Of a stretch of DNA of 64,000 nucleotides, positions 54,749-64,000 are shown one piece after another (positions within the stretch are counted from its first letter, which is position 1; the number at the start of each line of letters is the position of its first letter). The translations under genes were made by a program, and so were the position numbers. This DNA comes from Ascochyta rabiei (lineage: Eukaryota > Ascomycota > Dothideomycetes > Pleosporales > Didymellaceae), in NCBI RefSeq assembly GCF_004011695.2, contig NC_082422.1:1240001-1304000 (forward strand), read 5' to 3'. The notes under the pieces are model-generated. The model made no database searches, was not told the DNA's origin, and saw nothing but the letters and a program-made list of their open reading frames with translations.

Positions 54749-56177
54749 ATGTATTACTCAGCTTCCACCATTGCGCTAGTCGCTTTCGCTGCCAACGTCC
54801 ACGCCCATGGAGTTGTCCTCGCCGCTGTTGGAGACTCGGGCCAGAGCCAGGGCTTCTTGGGTATGAATCGTGTTGTTGTTCGAGGGACTATCCTAACACC
54901 AACAGTCGACCAGAACCTGGCACGTAACTGCACCACCATCTCGCCCTGCCAGCAGGACTCGACCATCATCCGCGACTCCGAGATCAAGCAGAACATCGTG
55001 AACGCGTGTGGCCGGACAGAGATCAGCGGCAACATCGATATCGGCGAGCAGACAGAGAACGAGCTGGCTGCCAACCGCATGACCCAGGTCTCATCCGGAA
55101 GTGTGATGGCTGTGACCATCCACCAGGTTAGTGACGTGTCTCTTCTGCTTACGACGACTGACGCGTGAAAAGGTCAACGCTGATGGCGCTGGGCCTTATG
55201 AGTGCGATCTCGACGAGACCAGCAACGCTCAAACCACGCTCACACCACTGAAGGTGGCCAATAACGTCCCCGGTGCCAACGGACTCTCACAGGCCAAGGA
55301 GCAGGACTTCACCATCAACGTCGCCATGCCTGACAAGTTCAACTGCATCGGCGCATCGACTGGCAACATCTGCACTGTCCGATGCCGCAACACCGCCGTC
55401 GCAGGACCCTTTGGCGGCTGCTTCGCTGTCCAGCAGACCGACGGAGAGGGCCGTGACCCGACCGCTGCTGGTAAGTCGTTTGTTCCTCGATCCAAAGTAC
55501 ACAGACTCACCTTCGCGTTAGGTGTCCAAACCGCACAAACGTTCGAGGGCATCTCGGACCAGATCCTGCAGAACCAGCAGGATCTCCCCGTTGCCATCGC
55601 AGCAAACCAGGCTGCTGGCGCTGCCGGTGGCAACGAGGGGGCAAGTGCCATTTCTGGTGCGTCTCCATCCTAGATCATGCTGAGTGAACGTAGCTGACTC
55701 TCTGTAGCTCTCATCTCCGCCACAGCTGCGCCCACGGTAGCCGAACAGACCGCCGCGGCAGGCAACGGCAACCAGAACCAGGACCAGAACCAAAATGGAG
55801 GCGGTAACAACCAGAACGCGGGCGGTAATGGCGGCAACAGAAACGGCCAGAATGCTGGTGGTGATGCTGGTGGTAATGTTGGTGGTAACGCGGGCGGTAA
55901 TGCGGGCGGTAATGCGGGCGGCAACCAGAACGCAGCCGGCGGAAACGGCAATGCTAACGGCAATGCTAACGGCAATGCTAACGGCAATGGACGCGGCGGA
56001 CAGGCACAGGCAGGACAGGGACAACAGGGACAACAGGCACAGCAGGGACAACAGGCACAAGCAGGCCAGGGCGCACAAGGCCAGGGCGGACGTGGAGGAC
56101 GTGGAGGACGTGGGGGCAACGGGCGCGGCAACAACAAGCGGTCCAGCAGCAAGTTCCTCACCAGGTTCCTCCTCTAA
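54749..56177 (+). CDS. GEgh16/MAS1-like secreted protein
   Basis: Secreted protein of the Egh16-like family (PF11327), whose members include appressorium-expressed MAS proteins of plant-pathogenic fungi. Five exons: 54749-54860, 54906-55126, 55173-55470, 55522-55656 and 55708-56177, giving 411 aa. A signal peptide is clear (MYYSASTIALVAFAANVHAHG). The core has NCTTISPCQQDSTIIRD, EIKQNIVNACGRTEISGN, PYECDLDET and CTVRCRNTAVAGPFGGCF, with conserved cysteines. The last exon adds a low-complexity Gly/Asn/Gln tail of about 130 residues (GGNAGGNAGGNAGG, GQQGQQAQQGQQAQ, RGGRGGRGG) and ends KFLTRFLL. Typical family members are shorter at this end. Presence of this family does not prove pathogenicity. 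Confidence 0.92.
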
Positions 56178-57378
56178 GCGCCGAGCACGACTCCACTCCG
56201 TAACAACCGTCGCTGTCGATGGCCACGACGAACAAAAAGCGCTCTGGCAGGCTTGCTATCCTGTCGTGTTCTGTTCCTTTTTCTCTTCCAGGCTGCGCCA
56301 ACCCTTTGTTACAGACATGTACATAGCATAGCCCTGAAACCAGCATGATCTCACCCGCACCACAACACTCTATAACTGTGTCCTGGAGCCATTGTGACGC
56401 TTGTAGACTTGCTACTTTCCATCGGCTACTTTCCACTTCCACTACCACCTTCCACCTTCCCCCTTCCCCCTTCCCCCTTTGCACCGCCGTGCCAAGAACT
56501 AGGTCCCGGTACCTCTACCGTAGCACGCAGTGCCACGCACACACACGCAGCAAACGCAGCACACGCAGCACAGCACAGCACGCAATCGCTCGCGTGGCAT
56601 GCGCGATCTTGTCATCCATCTAGGTAGGTGATTGTCCGCTTCCTCGTTCCTGTACTCATTCACTACCTGCGTGTACACGCAGACACGGGATTCCGTACAC
56701 GCAGACACGGGATTCCGGAATCGCGCACGCAGGGCACGGTTGGTGGCGGCGGCGGTAGATTCAAGTCCGGCACCTGCATCTGCAACACCCTTGGGCTTTG
56801 GTTGGTTGGTTGGTTGGTTGGTTGGTGGGTGGGTAGACAGGTACCAGGTCACGTGGCAGGTGCTGTGTCGTGTCTGGCTTGCGTGACAGTGGGCTGATGC
56901 TGCGGGTGGAGTCGCGTTGCGTTGCGCTGCATTGGGCGGCTTCTGTGGGGGGTGGGGGGGTCGTGGGTGCTGAGATACCTACCGAGTACCTACCGGTAGG
57001 TACTCGAGGCTTTGCATCATCGAGCTAATGAGAGCGTGCGAGTTCTTACCCTTGCGCCTTGCGGAGAGGTGTCGTTAAAGTTGCGCTTCTCCCCGATTTT
57101 TTTTTGTTCTTGCGGGTCTTGCTTGCGCTGTATCATCCATCGTGCTGAGTCTGTCTTTTTGTCGTCGTAGCTGAAGTACTCGGCTGACCTGCTGCACTGC
57201 AAGCCACACACATTACATTTATACATTCACACATACCTACACAGCCCTATTCGAGCTCAGCACGCCCCCTTTCCACGCCGCTGCCTAGTCGCACGACCCC
57301 AATAAGAGGCAGCCAGTTCCTTGCAGAAAGCGACCTGCAAGTCCACCCTCCCATTCCACTCCACCCGCCTACCGTACC
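56178..57378. other. Intergenic region with a GGTT run
   Basis: Contains repeated CTTCC-type units (about 56430-56480), CACGCAG units (56540-56580), a duplicated ACACGCAGACACGGGATTCC (about 56672-56715) and a GGTT microsatellite (56799-56834). No supported gene. Confidence 0.5.
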
Positions 57379-57730
57379 ATGCCGGCTCGCACCCACGCCC
57401 TCGCTTCGCTGCGGCGCTACTCGACCAGCGCGCCCCGCGACCCGCACTACCGCCTCAAGGCCTCGCTCGCCACCGGCTACGTCGTGTCGGCGCTCGCGCT
57501 GCCGTTTGTGCCGCCGCTGCTGGAGACGCGCCGGGCGAAGGCGGACGGCAGCGATTTGACGCGGTGAGTCGCTTGCTGCGCGCACGCGTGGGACGACGGG
57601 GGAGCTGGATGAATGCTTTTCCCCGCCCCGCCCCGCCCCGCCCCGCGAACACGCTCCCCTGGAATTGCAACTGACGCCCGCCAGGGAGAATGTGTACTGC
57701 TCGAGTCAGTTTCATCAGTGTGCTCGCTGA
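57379..57730 (+). CDS. Small (76 aa) predicted mitochondrial membrane protein
   Basis: Exons 57379-57563 and 57685-57730, spliced at a GTGAGT donor and CGCCAG acceptor. The start MPARTHALASLRRYSTS is Arg/Ser-rich without acidic residues, as in mitochondrial presequences. One hydrophobic helix follows (YVVSALALPFVPPLL), then ETRRAKADGSDL and a short Cys-containing tail, YCSSQFHQCAR, made by the second exon. I do not recognise the family; size and layout recall small subunits or assembly factors of respiratory complexes. The intron is unusually long for this window (121 bp) and holds a run of CCCCG units. Confidence 0.6.
57621..57646. repeat. CCCCG pentamer run within an intron
   Basis: Five consecutive CCCCG units sit within the intron of the 76-aa protein gene; the minus strand has regularly spaced runs of four guanines. 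Confidence 0.9.
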
Positions 57731-58590
57731 GCGCAGCGGAGCGGGGTAGAGGTGCGTTTGGGTGGCGCTGTGTGGTGTTGTGTGGGTGCTGATTCTAGAG
57801 GTGCGTTTGAATGGCGCTGAGTGGTGATGTAGTCTGGGTGCTGATTCCTGCTGCAGACCACCTTCCACTCTATCCTCACATTCTTGCATCATCACACCCG
57901 TCATTACCCCCTCCCCCCCCTTTTCTTTTCCTTTTCTTCGGCGTATGAATGTCCTTTGCGCTGCATGGTTGGCGTTTGGGGTTTGCATTGCATCGTGGAC
58001 GCGGGAATTGCGGTTTTGTAGGTAGCCGTTGTTATCCAATGCTGATACCCGGATCGCTCATCTCGATTCAATAGCAGTGCTGTGAATCTGCGTGGGTTTC
58101 TCGCTGGATATAGGCTGGGCTAGGTGCAGGCCCTGCAACGTGTGTGCGTACCAGAGACGTGATGGATTGGGATGTTGACACGAGACTTGCTATGGTAGTT
58201 CATGGTGCGATGGGTTGTGATGGGTTGTGATGGAGTGTGATACTTGTGATCTAGCGTGATGTATTGTAATACACTGTGATGTATTATAACATGCTGTGAT
58301 CTAGCGTGATGTACTGTGATACATTGCGAGGTATTGTTGTATTGTGATGTACTGTGACCAGCGTGAGATATTGCAATGTATTGTAATGTACTGTGACACA
58401 CTGTGATGTATGGTAATATATTATACCATGTTGGTACATGTTGGTACATGGTGCAGGCTCCCAACGTCATTGGCGATACATGAAAGTGCCCCGCAGCTAC
58501 TGTGCGACCATCAACGCGACCTTGAACGCGTCATTTGTCAATTGTCCACGGAATCTCTACAGCGCCACTCTCACAACACAACATCACACA
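57731..58590. other. Intergenic region with degenerate TGATGTATTGTAATA repeats
   Basis: From about 58195 to 58435 words such as GTGATGTATTGTAATACACT, GTGATCTAGCGTGATGTACT and GTGATGGGTTGTGATG recur. This is a diverged tandem array with short units of about 10-20 bp. No gene supported. Confidence 0.55.
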
Positions 58591-60585
58591 ATGGCCTGCA
58601 CCTTGCTGGGCAGCATCGACCACCGTCTGCCCAACGAGCTCACCCTCGCCGTCGTCCAGCAGCTCGACGACGACAACCGCACACTTTGCACGCTTGCGCA
58701 GACTTGTCGCGGCTTCCAGCAGCTCGCCGAAGAGCACATCTACAAGACAATCAAGCTGCGATCGGTGAGAGACCTCCGGCGCATCACCTCCGCCTTTGCC
58801 AGTCGCCACGATCGCGTCCGCGCCGTACACACGCTCAAGATCCTGTACCGATGGAACGAGCACCTCCAGGTCAGCCTGGAGCGGCGGAAGGCCTTCAACG
58901 AGTGCGTCGCCCAGATGGTCAATCTGCGCGAGTGGCATGTGGAGAGTCCGTACGACAACTTCAAGTGGGAAAAGGGCGGCCACGAGTGGGTCGAGGGCGA
59001 CATGGAGCGCTTCAGGCTGGCGTTGGAGAAGGCTTGCGTGGATGGTGCAAGAGAGAAGGAGCGTTTCGCCCAAGACCGATACTTGAGTCGCAGCCTGCAG
59101 CGGACCGTGGGGCTGGCTCAGCTCGAGTCGCTGACGATACACTCGCACGGCGCGCACGCGGATTTCTGGCCCCTGGACGGCTTCCACTGCCTGTTCCGCC
59201 ACCCAAGCCTTCGTTACCTGCACGTGTCCTGCGTCACGTTCCCCGAGACCCTGGAGGTGCTCGAGTCGCACAAGAGGACGACACCGCTGACGACGCTCAT
59301 ATTCGACGAGTGCAATCTGGAGCCCAAGAGCCTGCTCCATATCCTAGGCACGCCTGAGAAGCTGAAGCACCTCACGCTCGGCGAGAATGTGTTCAACATC
59401 AACAGGAGCGTCGAGTGCTCACCAAAGCTGTCTCCAGACCCTCTCGCAGCATTGGAGGCCATTGCAGCTGTCGCACATTCACTGGAGAGCCTGACCCACC
59501 TGGATTCGAAATGGCGACTAGCCTCAGAAAACCACATGATTGCCCGTAGACGTCTTCCCGGGGACGGCATGCGGCAGTTTCACTCTCTCAAGACCATGGA
59601 ATGCGACACAGGCTCGTTCCTGCACGAGGCTGTAGTAATGAATCACGACCTAGCTCCACCCAACCTCGACACCCTCATCGTGCGCCGCCATTTTTGGGTC
59701 GTCGAAAACTTCTTCGACTACCTTCCTGAGGTGGGCTGCTACACTGCACTGCCCTCCCTCAACACCCTCGAGCTCAGGCAGTCCGCGGCCGCCCTCAACT
59801 TTCTTGCCACATCCGAGTACATCTGTGAACCGGACCGTCTCCGCAATCGCCACGCATTTGCCTACAAGCTGTTCAAGAGCGATATCAACTTTAGACTCGG
59901 CATCGAGCTTGGGAGAGGCTCATCGCTGATCCCGCCATACCTCCACGGCGAGCCGGTGCCGCAAGTCCGGTGTCTGTACGACGCATCCAGAATCGGCTTC
60001 CGGCGACACATCAACAAGGAGGCTGTTTTAAATCTTGACGTCCAAGTGGGCAACCTGCGAGGGAGGAACGTGCTTGCCCCTCCTCGCAGTCTTAGTCTGG
60101 AGGAGCAGCTTCTCAGATCAGCCCCATCGCCGGCAGCACCCCCCACAACGCTCACCGCAAGCACATCCGCCGCCCTTCCCGAGACTGATCAGCTCGGCGA
60201 TGACGACGTCCAGCGGATCACAGGCGAGACGCGCCGTGCTCTCGACCAGATGAAGGAGCGCTTCGCGCGCGGTTGGCATCTACAGAGGGACTCGGATCCA
60301 GGCGATTTGAGCGACAACTGGGACGACGAGATCGATGACTTCGAGGGCACCGACGAAGAGACGGACTCGGACTTTGAAGCTATGATACAAGATCTCCAAA
60401 ACGACGGCGACGAGGAGGCGTTTCTGCAGTTTATCGAGCACATGCAGGAGCAGGGGGTTGAGATTGAGATGCAGAGTGACGAGGAGGGGAATGACGATGA
60501 GTGGCATGAGGCCGAGGAGGGTGTTCCTGAGGACTGGGAAGATGCCGAGGATGACCTGGAAGAACACGAAGCTGAGCTACACTGA
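58591..60585 (+). CDS. F-box-like protein with acidic C-terminal tail
   Basis: A single-exon 664-aa protein from ATG 58591. The N-terminus IDHRLPNELTLAVVQQLDDD followed by RTLCTLAQTCRGFQQLAEEHIYKTIKL matches an F-box (LPxEL … LxxLxxxxRxF … LYxxI), which in this class recruits Skp1 of an SCF ubiquitin ligase. The middle contains irregular Leu-rich segments (LAQLESLTIHSHG, LRYLHVSCVTFPETLEVL, LTTLIFDECNLEPKSLLHIL) resembling degenerate leucine-rich repeats. The C-terminal 110 residues are strongly acidic (EIDDFEGTDEETDSDFE, DWEDAEDDLEEHEAEL). A longer frame from ATG 58438 is open but adds no conserved sequence. The target is unknown. Confidence 0.82.
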   Translation: MACTLLGSIDHRLPNELTLAVVQQLDDDNRTLCTLAQTCRGFQQLAEEHIYKTIKLRSVRDLRRITSAFASRHDRVRAVHTLKILYRWNEHLQVSLERRKAFNECVAQMVNLREWHVESPYDNFKWEKGGHEWVEGDMERFRLALEKACVDGAREKERFAQDRYLSRSLQRTVGLAQLESLTIHSHGAHADFWPLDGFHCLFRHPSLRYLHVSCVTFPETLEVLESHKRTTPLTTLIFDECNLEPKSLLHILGTPEKLKHLTLGENVFNINRSVECSPKLSPDPLAALEAIAAVAHSLESLTHLDSKWRLASENHMIARRRLPGDGMRQFHSLKTMECDTGSFLHEAVVMNHDLAPPNLDTLIVRRHFWVVENFFDYLPEVGCYTALPSLNTLELRQSAAALNFLATSEYICEPDRLRNRHAFAYKLFKSDINFRLGIELGRGSSLIPPYLHGEPVPQVRCLYDASRIGFRRHINKEAVLNLDVQVGNLRGRNVLAPPRSLSLEEQLLRSAPSPAAPPTTLTASTSAALPETDQLGDDDVQRITGETRRALDQMKERFARGWHLQRDSDPGDLSDNWDDEIDDFEGTDEETDSDFEAMIQDLQNDGDEEAFLQFIEHMQEQGVEIEMQSDEEGNDDEWHEAEEGVPEDWEDAEDDLEEHEAELH

Positions 60586-60631
60586 GGGTGAATGATGGAA
60601 GGTGGATCTAAATCTGAATCTGTTCTGGCCA

Positions 60632-61906
60632 TCATGCATCGACTCCCATAGCATCGGCACTTGGGATACCCGCAAGACGACCCAGCTGCGCAAGAGCACT
60701 CCTCTTCGTCTGTTCGCTCGGCCAGCCAATCTCCACCACACCCGTACCGTTTCTCCGCCTCAACATCCGTGGCACCGGTATATTCTTCCCATCTCCATCG
60801 ACGAACCCATATGTCACAAACTCCAGATAGTACTTCTGGACGTCCAAGCCTCGTCTCATTCCCTCCATGATGACCATATCGACCGCACTTTCCATCCTCT
60901 CCCCATTCATATGCCAGCCCTCCCTACACAACAGTCCCCACTCCTCCTCGGGGACACCGTTGTCGAGCTCGTCGTCCAGCCAGGTATGCGTATCAGTGTC
61001 TAGATCCTCGGAAAGATACGTGCGAACCACGATATCTGTGACCACGTCATAATCCATCTCGACCCTCCCCCTCAGCACATCATACAGCAGCCCCAGCCCC
61101 TTTTGCGTCAACAGCAGATGCGCCAACTCACCGATCCCATTCCCCAGCACGGGATCCGAAAACCGCATATCCAGCTTCAGCAGCAGCAGCTGAAACACCA
61201 GAATCTCGCCATCACTCCAAATACTCGTATCCCGCAAGAAGGCCCCCCTCACCGCCGCGGTGCAACACTCCATGACGCACCAGAACTTGGCCAACACCCC
61301 CTCCGCCGCCCGCGGCACCCTATGCCCCTCGGCAGCGAGACAACTCAACACCCCCCGCACCACCCGCTGCCGATGCAACACCATCCCCACCCAGCGGAAC
61401 CCGGGCACGTCGCGCGCCAACCACGCTCGCCCGTCCATCGGCCGCAGCATCGGGTCGCTGATGCAGAGCTCGGGAAACAAGATCCAGGAGAATACGTGCG
61501 ATGCGAGCGGCGCGTGGTAGCGCGCGTAGTCGTGCATCAGGCTGACGGAGTAGAGGTTGAGTCTGTAGTGGAATTCCTTGTCGATGGCGTAGAGGGCGAT
61601 GATGGTGGCGTAGGGGAGTCGGAGGGTGAGTGGGAAGAAGAGGTTGGGATGGCGGAGGAGCGATTTGTAGATGTTGAAGTGGGGGGTAGGCGGCGTCGGG
61701 GTGGGAGTGGAGGGGGTCTGGGTCGTGCGGCGTGTGGGATGGGGAGGTGCTTCGGGCCCCCAGGCGAGGGTCGCGATGTTGCGCCGACGGTGCTGGTGCC
61801 GGCGGAGTAGTTGCGGTGTGGTGGTGTCGGGCAACGAATGAGCGGCGTGTGTCGATGTTGTCGGGGAGTAGTCTGCGGTGCGCTTTTGGCCTTGGGATGG
61901 CGACAT
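60632..61906 (-). CDS. Conserved-looking protein of unknown function (424 aa)
   Basis: Single exon from ATG 61906 (MSPSQGQKRTADYSP). A further in-frame stretch upstream to 62014 is open but polar and Pro/Thr-rich. The first 110 residues are disordered and Pro/Thr-rich (TPSTPTPTPPTPHFNIYK). The rest is helical-looking and ordered: FFPLTLRLPYATIIALYAID, DYARYHAPLASHVFSWILFP, GILSCLAAEG-like GVLSCLAAEGHRVPRA and LAKFWCVMECCTAAVRGAFL, then ILVFQLLLLKLDMRFSDPVL. No signal peptide. I do not recognise a family. Its composition and length argue for a real gene. Confidence 0.72.
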   Translation of the reverse strand: MSPSQGQKRTADYSPTTSTHAAHSLPDTTTPQLLRRHQHRRRNIATLAWGPEAPPHPTRRTTQTPSTPTPTPPTPHFNIYKSLLRHPNLFFPLTLRLPYATIIALYAIDKEFHYRLNLYSVSLMHDYARYHAPLASHVFSWILFPELCISDPMLRPMDGRAWLARDVPGFRWVGMVLHRQRVVRGVLSCLAAEGHRVPRAAEGVLAKFWCVMECCTAAVRGAFLRDTSIWSDGEILVFQLLLLKLDMRFSDPVLGNGIGELAHLLLTQKGLGLLYDVLRGRVEMDYDVVTDIVVRTYLSEDLDTDTHTWLDDELDNGVPEEEWGLLCREGWHMNGERMESAVDMVIMEGMRRGLDVQKYYLEFVTYGFVDGDGKNIPVPRMLRRRNGTGVVEIGWPSEQTKRSALAQLGRLAGIPSADAMGVDA

Positions 61907-62494
61907 CTCGGCGGCCGTGGGACGATGGGACGCGTTTGTGTTGGTGGTTGATATTGCAGTTGGATGTGGTGGAGCACAGGAAGAGGAAGGTTTACGTCGA
62001 GTTTGAGCAAGCAAACGCGCGTGGCTCTAGGCACCTGTGCGAGGTGAGGTGAAAGTAGGTCTTCCGACGACTGCGCCGCATTTCCCGTGAGGTCATACAG
62101 AGGGGTCTAAGAGAAATATTTGCTCAAGCCGCGACCAGTTTTCAAGGATACAGAAGCTCAGATGAACGTCTTCCCGAAGCGGGACAAATGTTCTCCTGCA
62201 GCGATCTCATACGTAGGGTTGCGAATCAATCTAAGCAGTTGTGGATCGGCGATGTCTGGAGGTAGGAGGTCAGTGACCATCTGTGCATTTCTTTGTCGAA
62301 GATGGAGGGCTGCGTAAAGGTGAATGCGAGTTGGAGACAATTTCACTCACCACAGTGCAGTCTTGATTGATAACGCTCGACGTTAGTTTACGCTGTCGCC
62401 AGAAATCTAGTCTACTCCACTTTGTGTTCGTCTATGTGGTTGTCTTCACACCGCAGCCATGCAACAACACCCTTGCCGAAAAGATAAAACCATC
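61907..62494. other. Intergenic region, nothing recognised
   Basis: Lies upstream of the 424-aa protein gene. Short frames only. Confidence 0.4.
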
Positions 62495-63523
62495 CTACAG
62501 CTCATTCGAGCAGATCTTGAATTTGTCATGCATGACTCGCGTCTCTCGATGGAACTCCCCCTTGTACCGTGGGAAGAGTTCGACAAGGTCGTTGAAGTAG
62601 TTGTCCATGACCAAGTCCACCATATAGCGCGTCTGACACGGCCTCAGCTCCCCAAACTCGGAGAACTGGTGCAGTGCATCAACACCCCAGGTCTCGATGT
62701 GCCAGAAGCTGCTGGTCAAAAGCGGCACGGACACTTCACTCGTCGAGGGGAGGTTGACCTGGTAAAATTAGCGATCGTAAGTTGGTGCATTCGGATTGAG
62801 AGAGACCTACTCGTACGAACTACGGAACATTGCAATAGTAGCCGCCTGAGTCGCTGGGGACCTCGTAGCAGTTGCGATGCTTCGATACCCTTGTGTACGC
62901 GCGCAGCGTAAGGGCAACAATCCAAGCCATCACGATGCGGATGCCCTCGTTCTACCAACAAGCTCCCTCCGTCTTGACACGAGCCTTACGCAGCACTACC
63001 TTCCACGAAGCAGCGCCTTTGATTAGTGCTTTGGTTGCGAACATCTTCCAGTCCGAGTCCTTGCAACACGTCCTCCCTAGGGACGACTTGTCTACAGGAC
63101 AGGCTGCGTTCAAGAGCTTGGACACTTTGTCAGAGAGCGCGGAGCCACGAGTGTCACCGAAGTTGACGGGTGCACCTGAGTGATCAACAGTCCAGACTTC
63201 GACAGTAGCTCATCCGTGGTACTACCGGGAGGGATCGTACCCGAGTGCCTTGATGGTTTCGGCAGAGGTACCGTCTGGGTCAGGTGTAAGCAGCGATTTC
63301 AGTCAGAGAACTGAGAGGAAAACACTTAGCGCGACCGTGATGTTGAAGGTTTCCCCCTCAGAAGAAAGATCAACCGCCTGAGGCAGACTCGACGTCCTTG
63401 ATGGCGGGGTGGCGGTCACCGACGCTGGATTGAGGACCGTTGGTAGTGGAAAGAGCAGCGTAGACCAGTGCAGCAAGGCATAATGTCAGGCTAAGGAGGA
63501 GTATGTAGAAAAACTGCTTCATA
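62495..63523 (-). pseudogene. Decayed gene for a secreted or type II membrane protein
   Basis: The minus strand opens at ATG 63523 with a strong signal anchor (MKQFFYILLLSLTLCLAAL). Coding-like sequence continues in pieces: AVDLSSEGETFNITVAL after a one-base shift, TSAETIKALGYDPSR, then, in the same frame but after two stop codons, ATVEVWTVDHSGAPVNFGD and DKVSKLLNAACPVDKSSLGR. Another stop precedes EGIRIVMAWIVALTLRAY, and one more lies before the last block (SFWHIETWGVDALHQFSEFG). The stops are TAG/TGA, as C-to-T or G-to-A changes would create. I do not recognise the family. Some gaps could be introns, but several stops are not flanked by usable splice sites. Confidence 0.55.
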
Positions 63524-64000
63524 GTGATGTAGGAGAGGCTGAGCGGGGCTGACGGTGGAGAGTCTTGGCTGGCTGTGGCGGTGTGGAGGAAGAAGGGAAG
63601 ACAATGATTCTGTAGGCAGTATACACGAAGGATGTCGGCACAGTGACCCGCTTTTTTTCAGCATTGGGCGCGGGTGAACGTGCTGTCCGGGGTTGCCGAT
63701 GTGAAGTGAAGTGAAGTGAAGGTATATGGCTGAAACTGACACAGACACCACCGGAGCGAAGCAGACCAATAGCAATAATCGAAAACACCATCCATCTAGA
63801 GATAAGAACAGTCTTCTTTCGTTGCTCAGCAAAGGCAATTCACCTGGTAGAAGAAAGGGGGTGGCCGGCCTAGGAAGATGTTGCCGTGTCTCAGGCTGCG
63901 AAGTGATTGACACAGAAAGTTGTAACGAGTCAGATCAAGCGCCTGCCTTCGAAGATGAAGTCGCTATCCTTATGCCTTAAGCACTGAAACACCTATAACC
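63524..64000. other. 3' edge of window; small unsupported frame
   Basis: A plus-strand frame (63726-63980, 84 codons, starting MAETDTDTTGAKQTN) is polar and has no recognisable features. GAAGTGAAGT units occur at 63702-63720. Confidence 0.3.

Noticed and set aside
58531..59340. 269-codon minus-strand frame opposite the F-box-like gene
   Set aside because: Antisense shadow of a GC-rich exon with no recognisable features.

Overview
The window is from a filamentous ascomycete (Pezizomycotina), most likely a dothideomycete. Genes carry short introns of about 40-70 bp with GTRNGT donors and CTAAC/CTGAC-like branch sites. Typical families are present: a Zn(II)2Cys6 regulator, a HET-domain relic, a PTH11-type rhodopsin-fold receptor, a GEgh16/MAS1-like secreted protein and an NCS1 permease. 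AT-rich blocks show C-to-T and G-to-A decay typical of repeat-induced point mutation (RIP). All genes look nuclear. I found no rRNA, no convincing tRNA, no CRISPR array and no complete transposon. Product names come from motifs recognised by eye; exon borders come from reading splice sites and checking that each model stays in frame.

Layout. 1-7.3 kb: 3' end of a complex I zinc subunit (NDUFS6 type), a decayed HET-domain gene, a YjbQ-family protein, a Gly/Tyr-rich protein and a FLILHELTA-domain mitochondrial protein. 7.3-12.4 kb: an insulysin (M16) gene with a RIP-like, partly duplicated AT-rich block against its 3' end and several simple arrays upstream. 12.9-16 kb: an Mpp6-like exosome cofactor with a zinc knuckle, and a Zn2Cys6 regulator. 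16.3-22.4 kb: VPS1 (dynamin) and VMA1 (V-ATPase subunit A) in tandem on the minus strand; VMA1 has an exceptional 931-bp intron. 23.1-24.5 kb: a seven-helix rhodopsin-domain protein, followed by gene-poor sequence with a 22-bp array and a MITE-like inverted-repeat element.

28-35.9 kb: mitochondrial ribosomal protein bL27, an AMACR-type CoA transferase/racemase, an unrecognised 379-aa protein, a fungal transcription-factor-domain protein and a short-chain dehydrogenase with a GC-AG intron. 36-43.3 kb: a 10-exon MFS sugar transporter, AP-1 mu adaptin and a secreted type-B carboxylesterase. 44-48.5 kb: a Trp-rich, probably GPI-anchored secreted protein, then an AT-rich RIP-like block containing a decayed copy of the 3' end of the adjacent NCS1 permease.

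48.9-57.7 kb: a 26-bp array, an AMP-binding-fold protein lacking the adenylation P-loop, the nucleoporin POM34, a DUF4748-like small protein, a GEgh16-like secreted protein and a 76-aa small protein. 58.6-64 kb: an F-box-like protein with an acidic tail, an unrecognised 424-aa protein and a pseudogene with several in-frame stops.

The genes do not form one pathway. Most are housekeeping (mitochondrion, vacuole, endosome/Golgi traffic, nuclear pore) with secretion and transport genes between them; I see no biosynthetic cluster. The most distinctive feature is that two unrelated genes, insulysin and the NCS1 permease, each have a mutated partial copy of their own 3' end directly downstream, inside an AT-rich block.
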